From Prolixibacteraceae bacterium (GTDB lineage Bacteria > Bacteroidota > Bacteroidia > Bacteroidales > Prolixibacteraceae): a stretch of 64,000 nt of DNA. The notes below the pieces were generated by a model. The model saw only the letters and a list, made by a program, of their open reading frames with translations, was not told the origin of the DNA and made no database searches. How positions within the stretch are numbered: position 1 is the stretch's first letter; each line of letters opens with the position of its first letter. Position numbers and translations under genes: made by a program. Shown in pieces: positions 50,965 through 62,000 of the stretch. The DNA is taken from the NCBI GenBank assembly GCA_025210775.1, contig JAOARB010000029.1, positions 124,001 through 188,000 of the forward strand, given 5' to 3'.

Positions 50965-53835
50965 ATGACAAGATATCTTCTAGTTGCAATACTACTTCTG
51001 ATCACTAAAATTACAGTAGCACAAAAAGAGTATGGTTTGGGAGGCTACCCTAATAATATAAAATGGAGATACATCAATACGCAATCGGCTAAGATTATCT
51101 TTCCTGAAGAAATAGAGCAACAAGCGCAGGAAATTGCAGGTTATATAGATTATCTAAGTGCATATCAAAGATATTCTGTAGGCTTTAAAAGTAAGAAGAT
51201 CCATATTATACTTCAGAATGATCAAGTTATCCCCAGTGGATCGACAACACTGTCTCCTTTTTTAAGTCTGTTTTCTCTAGCTCCAGCACAAGATCAGAAT
51301 ATATATGGGAGTTTAGATTGGAACACACATTTAACGATTCATGAATATCGACATGCCCTACAGTATAGCAATATCAACAGTAAATTTGGGTATGTAAGCC
51401 ATCTACTCTTTGGTGATCCAGGGCTTGATCTATTTACAAAGATCATCGTTCCACGATGGTATATCGATGGAGATGCTATTCTAAGTGAGACAGTGCTTAC
51501 AGATCAAGGAAGAGGCTATATTCCAAGTTTTAACAACCAAACAAAGGCATTACTGATCGACAATATAGTTTATGACTATCAAAAAGCTTGTAACGGTTCA
51601 TATAAGGATATGGTTCCTACCACATCCCAGTTAGGCTATAACATGGTTCGTGAGGGACGAAATGTTGCCAATGATGGAGATATATGGAATAAAGTCCTTA
51701 ATAGCACTACTGGATTATATGGGGGGTTATATCCGTTCTCACAGAGTCTTCATAAACACACGAAGTATAACACAACAAGGCTCTATTACCACACCATGGA
51801 TATGATGCAGAGCAAATGGAGTAAACAGCTAGATACCTTAGCATTAACCTCTTCACGCAAATACATTATTAATACAAAAGATAAACAAGTCACCTCCTAT
51901 AAGAACTTACGTTACGAAAACAACACGCTCTATTACATAAGAGATGCTTACGATGACCTACCAGAGCTTAATATGGTAGAACAAGGAAACAACAAGAAGT
52001 TACTAACCCTTTCGAATCTAAGCAGTGACCATTATTCGGTAAAGAATGGTCAAATCGTTTGGTGTGAAAAAAGAAGCCATCCCAAATATCCTAACAGTAC
52101 TTATTCCGTACTATTTCGATACGATATAAAGCAGAAAGAGAAAATAAGGTTATCCAAGAGAACGAGATATTTTTCTCCATCCTTATCCTCTAAAGGAGAT
52201 CGTATTGTTCTTTATGAACAAGATAAGAATCAAAAGAGCAGAATTCTTATCTTGGACTCTTATGATGGACGAGTACTTAGAATCCTTCCAACGTATAAAG
52301 ATGGAACAATTTCGAACCCTCTATGGAGTAAAGATGAGAAGAGCATTATATATATAAGCCATGTAAAAAACCATATTGCACTTATCAAGCAAGCCTTACT
52401 TCCTAAATCGAAAGATCAGAGATTCACCTTACTAACCCCTCTATCGGATCACATCATCTCTAATTTTGATTTAACATCTGATGAAGTCTTTTTCAGTGCG
52501 AGCTATTCTGGCATTGACAATATATATAAAGCACCACTAGATGGAAGTCAGAAGATAAAGCAGATAACATCGGTAAAGGTAGGAGCCTACCATCCAGCGA
52601 TAGACACTACAACACAAAGGGTATACTTCAGTGAATTTGAAACCAATGGTTTGAAGTTAAAGTTTTGTTCAACAGAAAAGAACTTAGACAAGGATGTCAA
52701 AATTACTTCTCTTAAACAAACGAACCTATTCCCTATTCAAAAAGGAAAACAAGAGATAAACACGCTTGAACATAACGTAATATCATCACAAAATAGGGGG
52801 AAATATGTAACCCAAAAATATAAAGGAATCACAAGAGGTCTTCGTCTATATTCATGGGGATACACCCACAATAACAACAAATCTGGTATAGGGTTTAAAG
52901 TTACAGACAACCTCAACAATATTGCTTTATTTGGCTCAGTAAAGCACCACGATGACTTCCAACTTATTGATTATAAGTTAGGGTTAACTTACGGTAAATA
53001 TCCATTAAAGATGGATCTATTGTTCAACAAACAAATACTTGACTATTCGGATGCAGGTCTTTTTTCTCTATTCAACAACAATGAGAATCAATACATTGAA
53101 CGAGCCTTGCGTCTTTACTACCCTTTGAAGTGGAATAGCTCAAACGCCTCCAACTACTTTCAAGTAGGAATAAAATATGGTTGGTATGATTTTGATATAA
53201 ACGACTCGTTCACTCGAAGCAGAGATAACCGACTATCGTTCAGTTCTAACCTCTATTTTGGAAGTCTACGCAATATGGCAAAGATGCATGTTCAACCTCG
53301 ATGGGGCTACAACTTCCATATAGGAGTAAAAAAATATAATGACCAAGGATACGAATTGAACAAAACGATAAACACCGAATTGTCATTATTTATTCCTGGG
53401 ATAGGAAACAACGATGGATTTAATATAAACGGTTCTATTGAAGATCGTGAAAGTGATTATTTCCCTAACTCATTTTGGGATATCTCCTCTACATTTATCA
53501 TTCCGAGAGGCTACCATATTCCCAATGCCAGATACCACTCCTCTTTTAGTATGAACTACCATTTTCCCTTATGTTATCCTGATGTTGGATTAAATGGGCT
53601 GGTTTATATCAAAAGAGTTAGATCAAAATTATTTTATGATTACGGATATGCAGAGATCGAAACTCCATATAGCACCATTAGTTATGACTCTTTTGGTCTT
53701 GAATTAATTGGGGATACCAGATGGTTTAATTCTATTCCTGTTGAATTAGGAGTAAGATATATCCCTAGTACAACACTACTTGAGTTATTAACAAAAAATA
53801 AAGAGTTTGAGTTTTTTATTCATTTCTCTTTATAA
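50965..53835 (+). CDS. Zincin-like peptidase domain with TolB-type propeller and C-terminal barrel, paralogue 1
   Basis: 956 residues from the ATG at 50965 (signal peptide ending VAQ). A gluzincin-like domain follows with HEYRH at residues 126-130 and RWYIDGDAILSET at about 164-176, where relatives have E-G at the third-ligand site; here the residue is Asp168. Residues about 300-640 contain TolB/PD40-like propeller repeats (FSPSLSSKGDRIVLYEQDK, SNPLWSKDEKSIIYIS, AYHPAIDTTTQRVYFSE), and the last 300 residues look like an outer-membrane barrel ending in EFFIHFSL (aromatic-rich terminus). The role may be surface proteolysis or cell-wall processing, but no substrate is suggested. 91 bp before a close paralogue. 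Confidence 0.75.
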   Translation: MTRYLLVAILLLITKITVAQKEYGLGGYPNNIKWRYINTQSAKIIFPEEIEQQAQEIAGYIDYLSAYQRYSVGFKSKKIHIILQNDQVIPSGSTTLSPFLSLFSLAPAQDQNIYGSLDWNTHLTIHEYRHALQYSNINSKFGYVSHLLFGDPGLDLFTKIIVPRWYIDGDAILSETVLTDQGRGYIPSFNNQTKALLIDNIVYDYQKACNGSYKDMVPTTSQLGYNMVREGRNVANDGDIWNKVLNSTTGLYGGLYPFSQSLHKHTKYNTTRLYYHTMDMMQSKWSKQLDTLALTSSRKYIINTKDKQVTSYKNLRYENNTLYYIRDAYDDLPELNMVEQGNNKKLLTLSNLSSDHYSVKNGQIVWCEKRSHPKYPNSTYSVLFRYDIKQKEKIRLSKRTRYFSPSLSSKGDRIVLYEQDKNQKSRILILDSYDGRVLRILPTYKDGTISNPLWSKDEKSIIYISHVKNHIALIKQALLPKSKDQRFTLLTPLSDHIISNFDLTSDEVFFSASYSGIDNIYKAPLDGSQKIKQITSVKVGAYHPAIDTTTQRVYFSEFETNGLKLKFCSTEKNLDKDVKITSLKQTNLFPIQKGKQEINTLEHNVISSQNRGKYVTQKYKGITRGLRLYSWGYTHNNNKSGIGFKVTDNLNNIALFGSVKHHDDFQLIDYKLGLTYGKYPLKMDLLFNKQILDYSDAGLFSLFNNNENQYIERALRLYYPLKWNSSNASNYFQVGIKYGWYDFDINDSFTRSRDNRLSFSSNLYFGSLRNMAKMHVQPRWGYNFHIGVKKYNDQGYELNKTINTELSLFIPGIGNNDGFNINGSIEDRESDYFPNSFWDISSTFIIPRGYHIPNARYHSSFSMNYHFPLCYPDVGLNGLVYIKRVRSKLFYDYGYAEIETPYSTISYDSFGLELIGDTRWFNSIPVELGVRYIPSTTLLELLTKNKEFEFFIHFSL

Positions 53836-53926
53836 ACACAAAGAGAAGATCTTTTAAGTTATAGAGATGTAATAAAACGATTTCTCTATCTACTTATGAT
53901 AATATAATCTATTAAGTATCTATATA

Positions 53927-56878
53927 ATGAAAAAATTAAGCCTAATTATTCTTATCTCATGGATAGGAATAATTATTCCCATCAAAGCTCAAGAGCCAGG
54001 CAAGGGAGGACATCCTGCCGACATAAGATGGAAATATTTAAATACGCAAGCCGTAAAGATCATCTATCCAGAAACGATTGATAGTACAGCACAAAAAGTA
54101 GCGAATTACATCAATCACATCTATCTTAATCAATATTATTCTATTGGTTTCCAAAGAAGAAAGCTTCATCTGGTACTGCAAAATAATCAAGTACAATCTA
54201 ACGGTTATGTTGCTTTAGCTCCTTTTAAAAGTGAATTTTTTCTTACGCCACCTCAAGATAAAAACATGCTTGGATCGATGGATTGGGCAACTTCACTAAG
54301 CATACACGAATACCGACATGCACTACAGTTTAGTAATACCAATAAGAGTATTGGAATGATTGGATACCTACTAGGAGGAGATGGTGGATTATCAACGATA
54401 TCTGCTTTGATCGTTCCCAATTGGTTCTTTGAAGGAGATGCCGTATTAAGTGAAACGGTACTTACGGACCAAGGACGAGGATATCTTCCTAGCTTCTTTA
54501 ACGAACAAAAAGCACTGCTTATAAACGATATCCACTACTCCTATCAGAAAGCAAGAAATGGCTCATATAAAGATCTACTACCCAACCACTATCCTCTAGG
54601 TTATGCAATGGTACGCAAAGCCCGAGAGGTGGCAAATAATGGTGATGTTTGGAATGACATACTAAATAAAGCGATGGCACTTCACGGTATTGTATATCCT
54701 TTCTCTCAATCCATAAGAAAATATACCAATCTTACCTCAACACACTTATATGAAGCTGCTTATAGTGACATGCAGGAGAAATGGAAAGAACAATTAGACA
54801 CCATTCAACTATCGACATCGGAGAATATAATTACCAAAGATCATCCTTTTGTGAGCTCTTATATCAATCTTACACATAGCGATCAACATCTCTATGCGTT
54901 AATGAATTCATATAGTAAAACCCCACAAATTGTAGAGATCAAAAAGGGAAAGCCACACAAAGTCTTAAGTGTAAACCACCTTACTAGTGCTCAATTTGCA
55001 GTCAATAAAAACACCATCGTGTGGGCACAATCACAATCAGATCCTTTTTATCAATATCTAACTTACAGTAATATATTTAAATTCGATATTGAGACCAATA
55101 CCAAAACGAAACTTACAACTAAAGGTAAATACTTTGCACCATCCCTATCTCCAGACAACAGACAAATCGTTGCGAGTGAATTCACTCCAAATCAAGAAAG
55201 CAAGATTGTCATCATAGATAGCCAAACAGGAGAACGCATGCATACATTAACTCCCTATAAAAATGGACAAGTGAGTTTTCCTAAATGGGATAAAAAGGGA
55301 GGTGCCATCATCTATATATGTAGCTATAATAACCTTGTGACCCTTGTTAAGCAACCTATAAATGGTTCTCAAGATTCATATACTATTTTAACTCCACCAT
55401 CCAATCATGTCATCTCTAATTTTGACATGACAGACAAAGAGATCTTCTTCAGTGCAAGCTACTCTGGAATCGACAATATCTACAAGACCACTTTAGATGG
55501 AGTACAGGTAATTTCTCAAGTAACCTCTGTTAAGGTAGGAGCCTATCATCCAACGATAGACAAAGAGAATCATAAGCTTTACTTTAGTGAATTCACCACC
55601 AAAGGACAAAAACCAATGTTCTGTGACGCGGATATAATCTCAAACAAAAGAATCGAAGTAACCAACCTAAAGGATAAATCGATCTTTCCAATCCTTAAAG
55701 GACAACAAGAAGAGAATATCTTAAGTCACAATGACGATAAAAAGTATTATTCTGCTCCTTATGATGGTTTTCTTTCAGATATTCGTCTCCACTCATGGGG
55801 ATCGGTAAACGTTAACAATCACTCAGGTTTAGGGGTACGTCTAGACGATAATCTAAATAATCTTTCGTTAGGTCTTGCTTACTCTCAAAACAACATCTCT
55901 GAACAGTATCAATACGATATTGGATTAACCTACGGTAAATATCCCGTAAAAATAAAAGTATCTTATAGTAGAGTAAGTAAGACTAATGGTAAGGATCTTT
56001 TTGTTGATCAAACCAAAATGATCGATAAAATGTTTGCCCCCTTAGTAGATCGTACAAGATTAAATTTATCATTGCCATTACAAAGCAATTCAACGAATTA
56101 TCACTACAGTGCTCAAGTAGATCTTGGAATAGGATCATATAGATATAAAGTAAGAGATTTATCAAACTACACTTTAGAACAACAACTTTTTGGATCCCAA
56201 AGGACATATTCTGAATTAGATCGTCTTTTCCCAGAAATATCGACCAAAGGAATAGAATACAGAGCAGACATAACTCTCTCTGCAATGCGTAGAAAAGCCT
56301 ATACACAGTTACAGCCGAAGTTAGGTTGTTATTTTCATTTAGGATATATTCTTGAGGAAGAAGAAGAGACACCGACCTTTAATTTTAAAGGAGATGGACA
56401 ATGGAATATTGAATCACGTATCTATCTTCCCGGATTTATGAACAACGATGGTTTTTATGTTGATGGAGCATATGCCAAAAACGATAACCTATTCTTATAT
56501 TCACTTAAAAGTACCAGTTTCCTTGAAGCAAGAGGGATCAGAAATTTAATTACACAACAGCGATACTCTCTTCGGAACAACTACCAATTTCCTATTGTAT
56601 ATCCAGACTTTGGTATAGCAAGTATTGTCTATTTTAAACGTATTCGAGCAAACCTGTTCTATGATATGCAATGGATGAAAGATCTCATAAACTACCCGTA
56701 TGAAAAACAGGTAACTAGAACCTACGCCTCCTTTGGTGCAGAGATCACATTAGATATAAACTGGATCAATACCCTTCCTATCCCAGTAGGATTAAGATAT
56801 GGAAAAGCGATCCATAGCGAATACGCAAGATACAAACAGAATCCTTTCTTCGAAATATTTACCGCTATTACCCTATAA
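53927..56878 (+). CDS. Zincin-like peptidase domain with TolB-type propeller and C-terminal barrel, paralogue 2
   Basis: 983 residues, signal peptide ending IKAQ. Same architecture as its upstream neighbour, and clearly a tandem duplicate: the motifs GGHPADIRWKYLNTQ, SIHEYRHALQFSNT (HEYRH at 127-131), SETVLTDQGRGYLPSF, NFDMTDKEIFFSASYSGIDNIYKTTLDG and SVKVGAYHPT are shared nearly word for word. It keeps the canonical third ligand (WFFEGDAVLSE, Glu169). The C-terminal barrel region differs most (sequence from about 660 on), as if the two copies handle different partners. A terminator follows. Confidence 0.75.
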   Translation: MKKLSLIILISWIGIIIPIKAQEPGKGGHPADIRWKYLNTQAVKIIYPETIDSTAQKVANYINHIYLNQYYSIGFQRRKLHLVLQNNQVQSNGYVALAPFKSEFFLTPPQDKNMLGSMDWATSLSIHEYRHALQFSNTNKSIGMIGYLLGGDGGLSTISALIVPNWFFEGDAVLSETVLTDQGRGYLPSFFNEQKALLINDIHYSYQKARNGSYKDLLPNHYPLGYAMVRKAREVANNGDVWNDILNKAMALHGIVYPFSQSIRKYTNLTSTHLYEAAYSDMQEKWKEQLDTIQLSTSENIITKDHPFVSSYINLTHSDQHLYALMNSYSKTPQIVEIKKGKPHKVLSVNHLTSAQFAVNKNTIVWAQSQSDPFYQYLTYSNIFKFDIETNTKTKLTTKGKYFAPSLSPDNRQIVASEFTPNQESKIVIIDSQTGERMHTLTPYKNGQVSFPKWDKKGGAIIYICSYNNLVTLVKQPINGSQDSYTILTPPSNHVISNFDMTDKEIFFSASYSGIDNIYKTTLDGVQVISQVTSVKVGAYHPTIDKENHKLYFSEFTTKGQKPMFCDADIISNKRIEVTNLKDKSIFPILKGQQEENILSHNDDKKYYSAPYDGFLSDIRLHSWGSVNVNNHSGLGVRLDDNLNNLSLGLAYSQNNISEQYQYDIGLTYGKYPVKIKVSYSRVSKTNGKDLFVDQTKMIDKMFAPLVDRTRLNLSLPLQSNSTNYHYSAQVDLGIGSYRYKVRDLSNYTLEQQLFGSQRTYSELDRLFPEISTKGIEYRADITLSAMRRKAYTQLQPKLGCYFHLGYILEEEEETPTFNFKGDGQWNIESRIYLPGFMNNDGFYVDGAYAKNDNLFLYSLKSTSFLEARGIRNLITQQRYSLRNNYQFPIVYPDFGIASIVYFKRIRANLFYDMQWMKDLINYPYEKQVTRTYASFGAEITLDINWINTLPIPVGLRYGKAIHSEYARYKQNPFFEIFTAITL

Positions 56879-56895
56879 ACAAATAGAGATCACAT

Positions 56896-56930
56896 AGAGT
56901 GGTTACTTTTCTAAGTAGCCACTCTTTATT
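56896..56930 (+). terminator. Terminator after the second zincin-barrel gene
   Basis: Stem AGAGTGGtTACTT / AAGTAgCCACTCT with a TTCT loop and TTATTTTC after it. Confidence 0.8.
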
Positions 56931-57046
56931 TTCAAATAATATAATAGGTACTAATATTAACTCTATTTTCTACAAAGAATCTTCCTTCCTAAAAGAAGAG
57001 GAACTTACACACTAATTCTATCACATTGAAATTTTATTAAACACGA

Positions 57047-57062
57047 TGTAACATTTGTCACA
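57047..57062. promoter_or_regulatory. Candidate Crp/Fnr-family operator
   Basis: TGTAACA TT TGTCACA: two inverted TGT[A/G]ACA half-sites with a 2-bp centre, one mismatch to perfect symmetry. Its centre lies about 44 bp before the start point predicted from the TACCTTTG element at 57085-57092, a standard position for activation. A Crp/Fnr gene lies 1.1 kb away. Confidence 0.45.
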
Positions 57063-57084
57063 GCTATCCATTTTATGAAACCAA

Positions 57085-57092
57085 TACCTTTG
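57085..57092 (+). promoter_or_regulatory. -7 promoter element of the propeller lipoprotein gene
   Basis: TACCTTTG, a match to TAnnTTTG, 28 bp before the ATG. No TTTG at proper -33 spacing (the nearest is 27 bp upstream, inside the palindrome), which fits a promoter that needs an activator. Confidence 0.45.
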
Positions 57093-57119
57093 ATATTCAA
57101 ATCAAACAAATAGATACAA

Positions 57120-58121
57120 ATGAAAACATCATTAATAATTATTTTAGTCTTCATGATATTCTCATGTAATAGAAAAGATCAATTGATATTGGCTCCACTT
57201 GAGAAAATGGAAAAGATTGATTTTAAATCATTAAACTTATTTCCTGAAGGTATTGCTTATTGGGAGAAGGAGAATCAAATAATACTTGGTTCTTATGGGC
57301 ATGGAGATATTTATCAATACGATCGTACGAATCATAAATTATCAACTTTAATCAGTGACTCTCTACTAATAGGACCAGCATCTATTGCAATAGACAATAA
57401 TAATGACGTAATGTATGTGGCCAATGGAGATGGTGGACTATCGAATAGATCTTCCATTCAGAGTACAAACAAAAAAGCATCTCTACTCATATACAACCTT
57501 AAGACTAAAGAAAGGATGCATAATATCGACCTATCGAATCTTTACAAAGGAGATAAAACAACAGCCAATGGACTCGTTTTAGATCAAGAAAATAACATCT
57601 ATATATCAGACAGTTTTAAGCCTGTCATATACAAAGTGGAACATAAAACGCTTACACCATCCGTTTTTGTAGAAGATGAGAGATTCTATGGAAAATCATA
57701 TAATTTAAATGGAATAGCTTACCACCCAAATGGTTATTTGCTTGCATTGCAAATGGGTACAGGAGAGATCTTTAAAATAGATATCAAAACAAAGAAAATA
57801 TCACGGGTTAAGTTAAACGATAAAATCATTGGAGCCGATGGGATAACCTTAATAAATAACAACCAAATCCTTTTAACACAAGCCTACGAAATAGTTAATG
57901 GGGACGTCACTACTGGCGCTCTAAAGACAATCGAAAGTTCAGATAATTGGGATACAGCAACCATCACAGACAAAACTGCAGACAACTGTTTAAATCCAAC
58001 GAATAGTGTAATAATCAAGGATCAGATATTTGCCATAAATTCGTCTATTGGCGCCTATCTATTCCAGAATAAGGACCAAGAAAACTATAGTCTATCAATT
58101 CTAAACCTAAAGAAAAAATGA
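57120..58121 (+). CDS. SMP-30/NHL-type beta-propeller lipoprotein
   Basis: 333 residues. Lipobox IFSC (Cys16). The rest reads as a six-bladed propeller: FPEGIAYWEKENQIILGSYGHGDIYQYD, GPASIAIDNNNDVMYVANGDGG, TANGLVLDQENNIYISDSFKPVIYKVE and LNGIAYHPNGYLLALQMGTGEIFKIDIK. The pattern with aspartates after ISD and in GIAYHPNG resembles SMP-30/gluconolactonase and NHL proteins, so sugar-lactone hydrolysis or ligand binding are both open. Possibly regulated through the palindrome at 57047-57062. Confidence 0.7.
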   Translation: MKTSLIIILVFMIFSCNRKDQLILAPLEKMEKIDFKSLNLFPEGIAYWEKENQIILGSYGHGDIYQYDRTNHKLSTLISDSLLIGPASIAIDNNNDVMYVANGDGGLSNRSSIQSTNKKASLLIYNLKTKERMHNIDLSNLYKGDKTTANGLVLDQENNIYISDSFKPVIYKVEHKTLTPSVFVEDERFYGKSYNLNGIAYHPNGYLLALQMGTGEIFKIDIKTKKISRVKLNDKIIGADGITLINNNQILLTQAYEIVNGDVTTGALKTIESSDNWDTATITDKTADNCLNPTNSVIIKDQIFAINSSIGAYLFQNKDQENYSLSILNLKKK

Positions 58122-58133
58122 TCTAAATATAAC

Positions 58134-58163
58134 AAACAGGAGGTGTTTTAATACTTCCTGTTT
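58134..58163. terminator. Bidirectional terminator between the propeller lipoprotein and Crp/Fnr genes
   Basis: Stem AAACAGGAgGT / ACtTCCTGTTT with an 8-nt loop, between convergent genes. Confidence 0.65.
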
Positions 58164-58180
58164 GAATAGCTACTATTTAA

Positions 58181-58804
58181 TTAATCCAATAGTTCAATAC
58201 TTTCTATTCCGAGACGAACTTTCTTCATTAATTCCATTTTCTTTAAAACCTTTGAAACAACCTCTCTAGAAGTACCCATCTCTTTTGCAATAAAGCTATG
58301 AGAAACATTTATTACTCTAATGCCCTCTCGTTTTGAAACTCCATTTAAGAAACACATGATTCTCTGTTCTAATTTGTAAAATGCTAAATCACTATACAAA
58401 TCGACCACGTCCTCCATTGTATTCAATATAGAGTTTAATATGAAATGATTCCACTGCTTATAAGCCATCCAAGGTTGCAAAACTTTCACTGGTAACATCA
58501 AAAGAGTACTATCTTTAGTAGCGTTTGCTTCAACGACACTCAATTTCTTCTGTAAGACACTTTTTAGTGTCAATGCACAAGTCTGTCCTTGCATGATATA
58601 ATACAATAAGATCTGTTTTCCATCTTCATAATTGGTCCAAACACGTATCTCTCCATCCAAGACAATTGGAATATATCTTATAAGTTTTCCCTCTTCAATA
58701 AGATTGTCTCCCTTTTTTAATACGACAACTTCTCCTTCTGCACACAAAAGTTCGACTAATTCCTTCTGATGAAATCCTATATTATAAAGATATTTCTGCA
58801 ACAT
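58181..58804 (-). CDS. Crp/Fnr-family transcriptional regulator
   Basis: 207 residues. An N-terminal cyclic-nucleotide-binding-like domain (EVVVLKKGDNLIEEGKLIRYIPIVLDGEIRVW) and a C-terminal winged helix with VSHSFIAKEMGTSREVVSKVLKKMELM as the helix-turn-helix. No Cys-rich N-terminus, so not an Fe-S FNR type; the cAMP-contacting residues of true CRP are not evident, so the ligand is unknown. It is divergent from susC (292 bp apart) and convergent with the propeller gene, whose promoter carries a palindrome of Crp/Fnr size. Confidence 0.9.
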   Translation of the reverse strand: MLQKYLYNIGFHQKELVELLCAEGEVVVLKKGDNLIEEGKLIRYIPIVLDGEIRVWTNYEDGKQILLYYIMQGQTCALTLKSVLQKKLSVVEANATKDSTLLMLPVKVLQPWMAYKQWNHFILNSILNTMEDVVDLYSDLAFYKLEQRIMCFLNGVSKREGIRVINVSHSFIAKEMGTSREVVSKVLKKMELMKKVRLGIESIELLD

Positions 58805-59096
58805 AATGAAAACCCAATAAATTAAATATTACACTTATAAAGATACAAGAACCATTCTTAAATAAAGAATCGTAAAAAGAAGCAATCACATTTATCAACA
58901 GTCATATTTAAATAGCGACTAAAAGAAAAACATTTATTAACAAGTCCGCCTTATTACCTAAATATTAATATATCTATATCAACATATGTTAAAACTAAAA
59001 TAAGTTGAGTACCCTTTACACTTTCTAACCTCCTTTCGTTAGTCCCCCCAAATTAGTGGATTAATAACAATTAGTAAAAACTAAAAAACACATCTT

Positions 59097-62000
59097 ATGA
59101 GTTTTTGTATTCATTATTTCTCGAAAATTCGGGAAATAGCACAAAAAGGAATCATGATGTTGGTACTGATGAGTCTGACTCTAGTTACCAATGCACAAAC
59201 CGCTCTAACGGTAAAAGGAAATGTAACAGGAGAGGATCAACTTCCTATCCCTGGAGTTTCTGTTGCAATAAAAGGAAGTACTAATGGAACCATAACGGAT
59301 TTTGATGGTAACTTTATTATCAAAGCCCAAAAAGGAGATGTTCTATCGGTATCTTATGTTGGAATGGCAACAGAAGAATTAGTAGTCGAGAATGCAGGTC
59401 CTTACCAAGTAGTGCTAAAAAGCAACATCCAAAATGTCGATGAGATTGTGGTAACGGCATTAGGGATCAAAAAAGAAAAGAAATCACTTGGTTATTCAGT
59501 GCAAGATCTAAATGCCAGTGATATCAACAAAGGGGACTCTAACCCACTATCTTCTCTTTCAGGAAAAGTTTCTGGAGTACAGATTAACAATTCAGCTTCA
59601 GGAGAAGGAGGATCTGTTCGTGTTACCATTAGAGGTAGTTCTTCTATCGCAGGAAACAATCAACCATTATATGTAGTAGATGGTATTCCTTTAGATAACC
59701 GTAGTTTAGGAAAAGATGACCTATGGGGAGGAACAGATTACGGTAATACAGCTGCCGACATCAACCCAGACAACATCGAAAGTATGTCTGTACTTAAAGG
59801 TCCAACAGCAGCAGCACTATACGGATCAAGAGCAGCCAATGGGGTTATTCTTATTACAACCAAACAAGGTAAAAAAGGAAAGATCAACGTTACCTATAGC
59901 GGAAAATTCACTTTTAATGTGATCGCCAAAGAAAACGAAGATCGTCTTCAATATGAGTATACCCAAGGGAATAATGGTATCTTTAAAGATGCGACCAATG
60001 ACTTCTCTTCTCTTTACTCTTCATGGGGACCAAAAAACGATGGTCAAAATTTGACATTACCTAACGGGAAAGAATACCCTGCGAACAATTCAAAAAATCG
60101 TTATAGTGATTTCTACGAAACTGGTCATGAATTTGTAAACAGTGTTAACATCTCAGGAGGTACAGAGAAGGTACAAAGTACTTTGGGACTTACTTATACC
60201 GATCTTAACAGTATCTCACCATACACAACACAAGACAAGTATAATATCAGCTTGCGTACCAATTTCAACTTAACAGAGAAAATGAAATTGGATACCAAAA
60301 TCAACATGCTTTATAACGACGACCAAAACAAAAGAGAATTTGGTATCTCTGCGTCTAACCCAGTGAAAGGATTGCTTTACAACCCCACCTCTATGCCTTC
60401 GAGCATCATGCAAAGCTTCTTAAAAGACGATCATTCTTATCACTATTACAATGAGAATACCATCTTCCTAAACCCTTACTGGTTGACTGAAAGCACCATG
60501 ACACAGGCACAAAAGACAAGAACAATGGCCATGGCTAAATTCTCATATGAGATCACAGACTGGTTATCTTTCTTTGTTCGTAGTGGTGTCGACTATTACA
60601 GTCGTTTTACTTCGGATTCAAAATATGCCAACCCTACTTTCAACACAGGTAGATACGAAGAGACTAATGCACGTTCACTAGACATGAACAACGACTTCCT
60701 TATCACTGCACAAAAGAAGATCAACAAAGACTGGGAAGTATCTCTTTCTGCAGGAGGAAACATGTTCTACAAATATTTTAACTTTACTGGAGTAAAGGCA
60801 GAGCAACTAACCGTTCCTGGATGGTTTTCTATTACCAACTCTCCTAGCCCTATTACAAGTTGGAATCATGAAGAGAAAAGAATCAATTCTCTATATGCTT
60901 TTGGTCAAGTCTCTTACGGTCATTTCCTATATTTAGATATCACAGCTCGTAACGACTGGTCCTCAACCCTACCTGCAAGCAACCGTTCATATTTCTACCC
61001 ATCGGCATCGTTAGGATGGATATGGAGTGACATGCTAAAACGTGCCAACATCGAACTTCCTAGCTGGATTACTTATGGTAAGATACGTGGATCATTTGCT
61101 GTTGTAGGTAACGATGCACCAATGTATCTTACCAACTACACTTACAAACTAGAGCCTGGAGTAAATGGCAATCAATTTGGTAGAGTAGATCCAGTAAAAC
61201 CAGCAGAAGATCTAAAACCAGAGCAAACCACTTCTTACGAAATTGGTGCCGACCTAAAACTATTCAATGGTCGTTTGTCTCTTGACTATACTTACTATTT
61301 CAACTCAACTAAAGATCAAATCTTAGTTATCGACGATATCCCATCATCAGGATATAAGCAACGTGTAGTTAACGCAGGAGAGATTCAAAACTACGGTCAT
61401 GAATTCTCTATCACTGGAGATATCCTTCAAAACAAAAATGGATTAAACTGGAAAAGTACTGTTAACTTCAGTAAAAACACCAACTACGTAGCTTCGTTGA
61501 CTGACGATCTTCCATTCTATTCTGTCATGTCAAATGCCAACATTATTCCTGCAAACATCCGTATTACGGCAGAAGGAGGATATGGTGACATCTACGGAAA
61601 AGGATTCCAAAGAGACGACAAAGGAAATGTAAAAGTGGATGACAAGGGTATTCCTCTATTGACTAAGGATTACATCAAACTAGGAAACAACCAACCAGAT
61701 TTCCTTATGGGATGGAACAACTCATTTAACTACAAGAAATGGACTCTTGATTTCATGATCAATATGAGCATGGGAGGCGATGTTTACTCTTGGACAAACT
61801 CTATTCTTGCAAGTAACGGAACAGGATCATTTACGACAGCCCACCGTGAAGGAGGAATGATAGTAGAAGGAGTTAATGCAACCACAGGAAAGAAAAACAC
61901 AAAAGAGATCACTGCTCAGCAATATTGGCAAGCAGTAGGTGGTGAAAACGGAGCTGTAGAACCATTCCTTTACGATGCTTCTTACATCTCTTTAAGCAAC

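Noticed and set aside
55983..56372. 129-codon minus-strand frame in the second zincin-barrel gene
   Set aside because: Lies wholly inside a strongly supported gene on the other strand; no start context.
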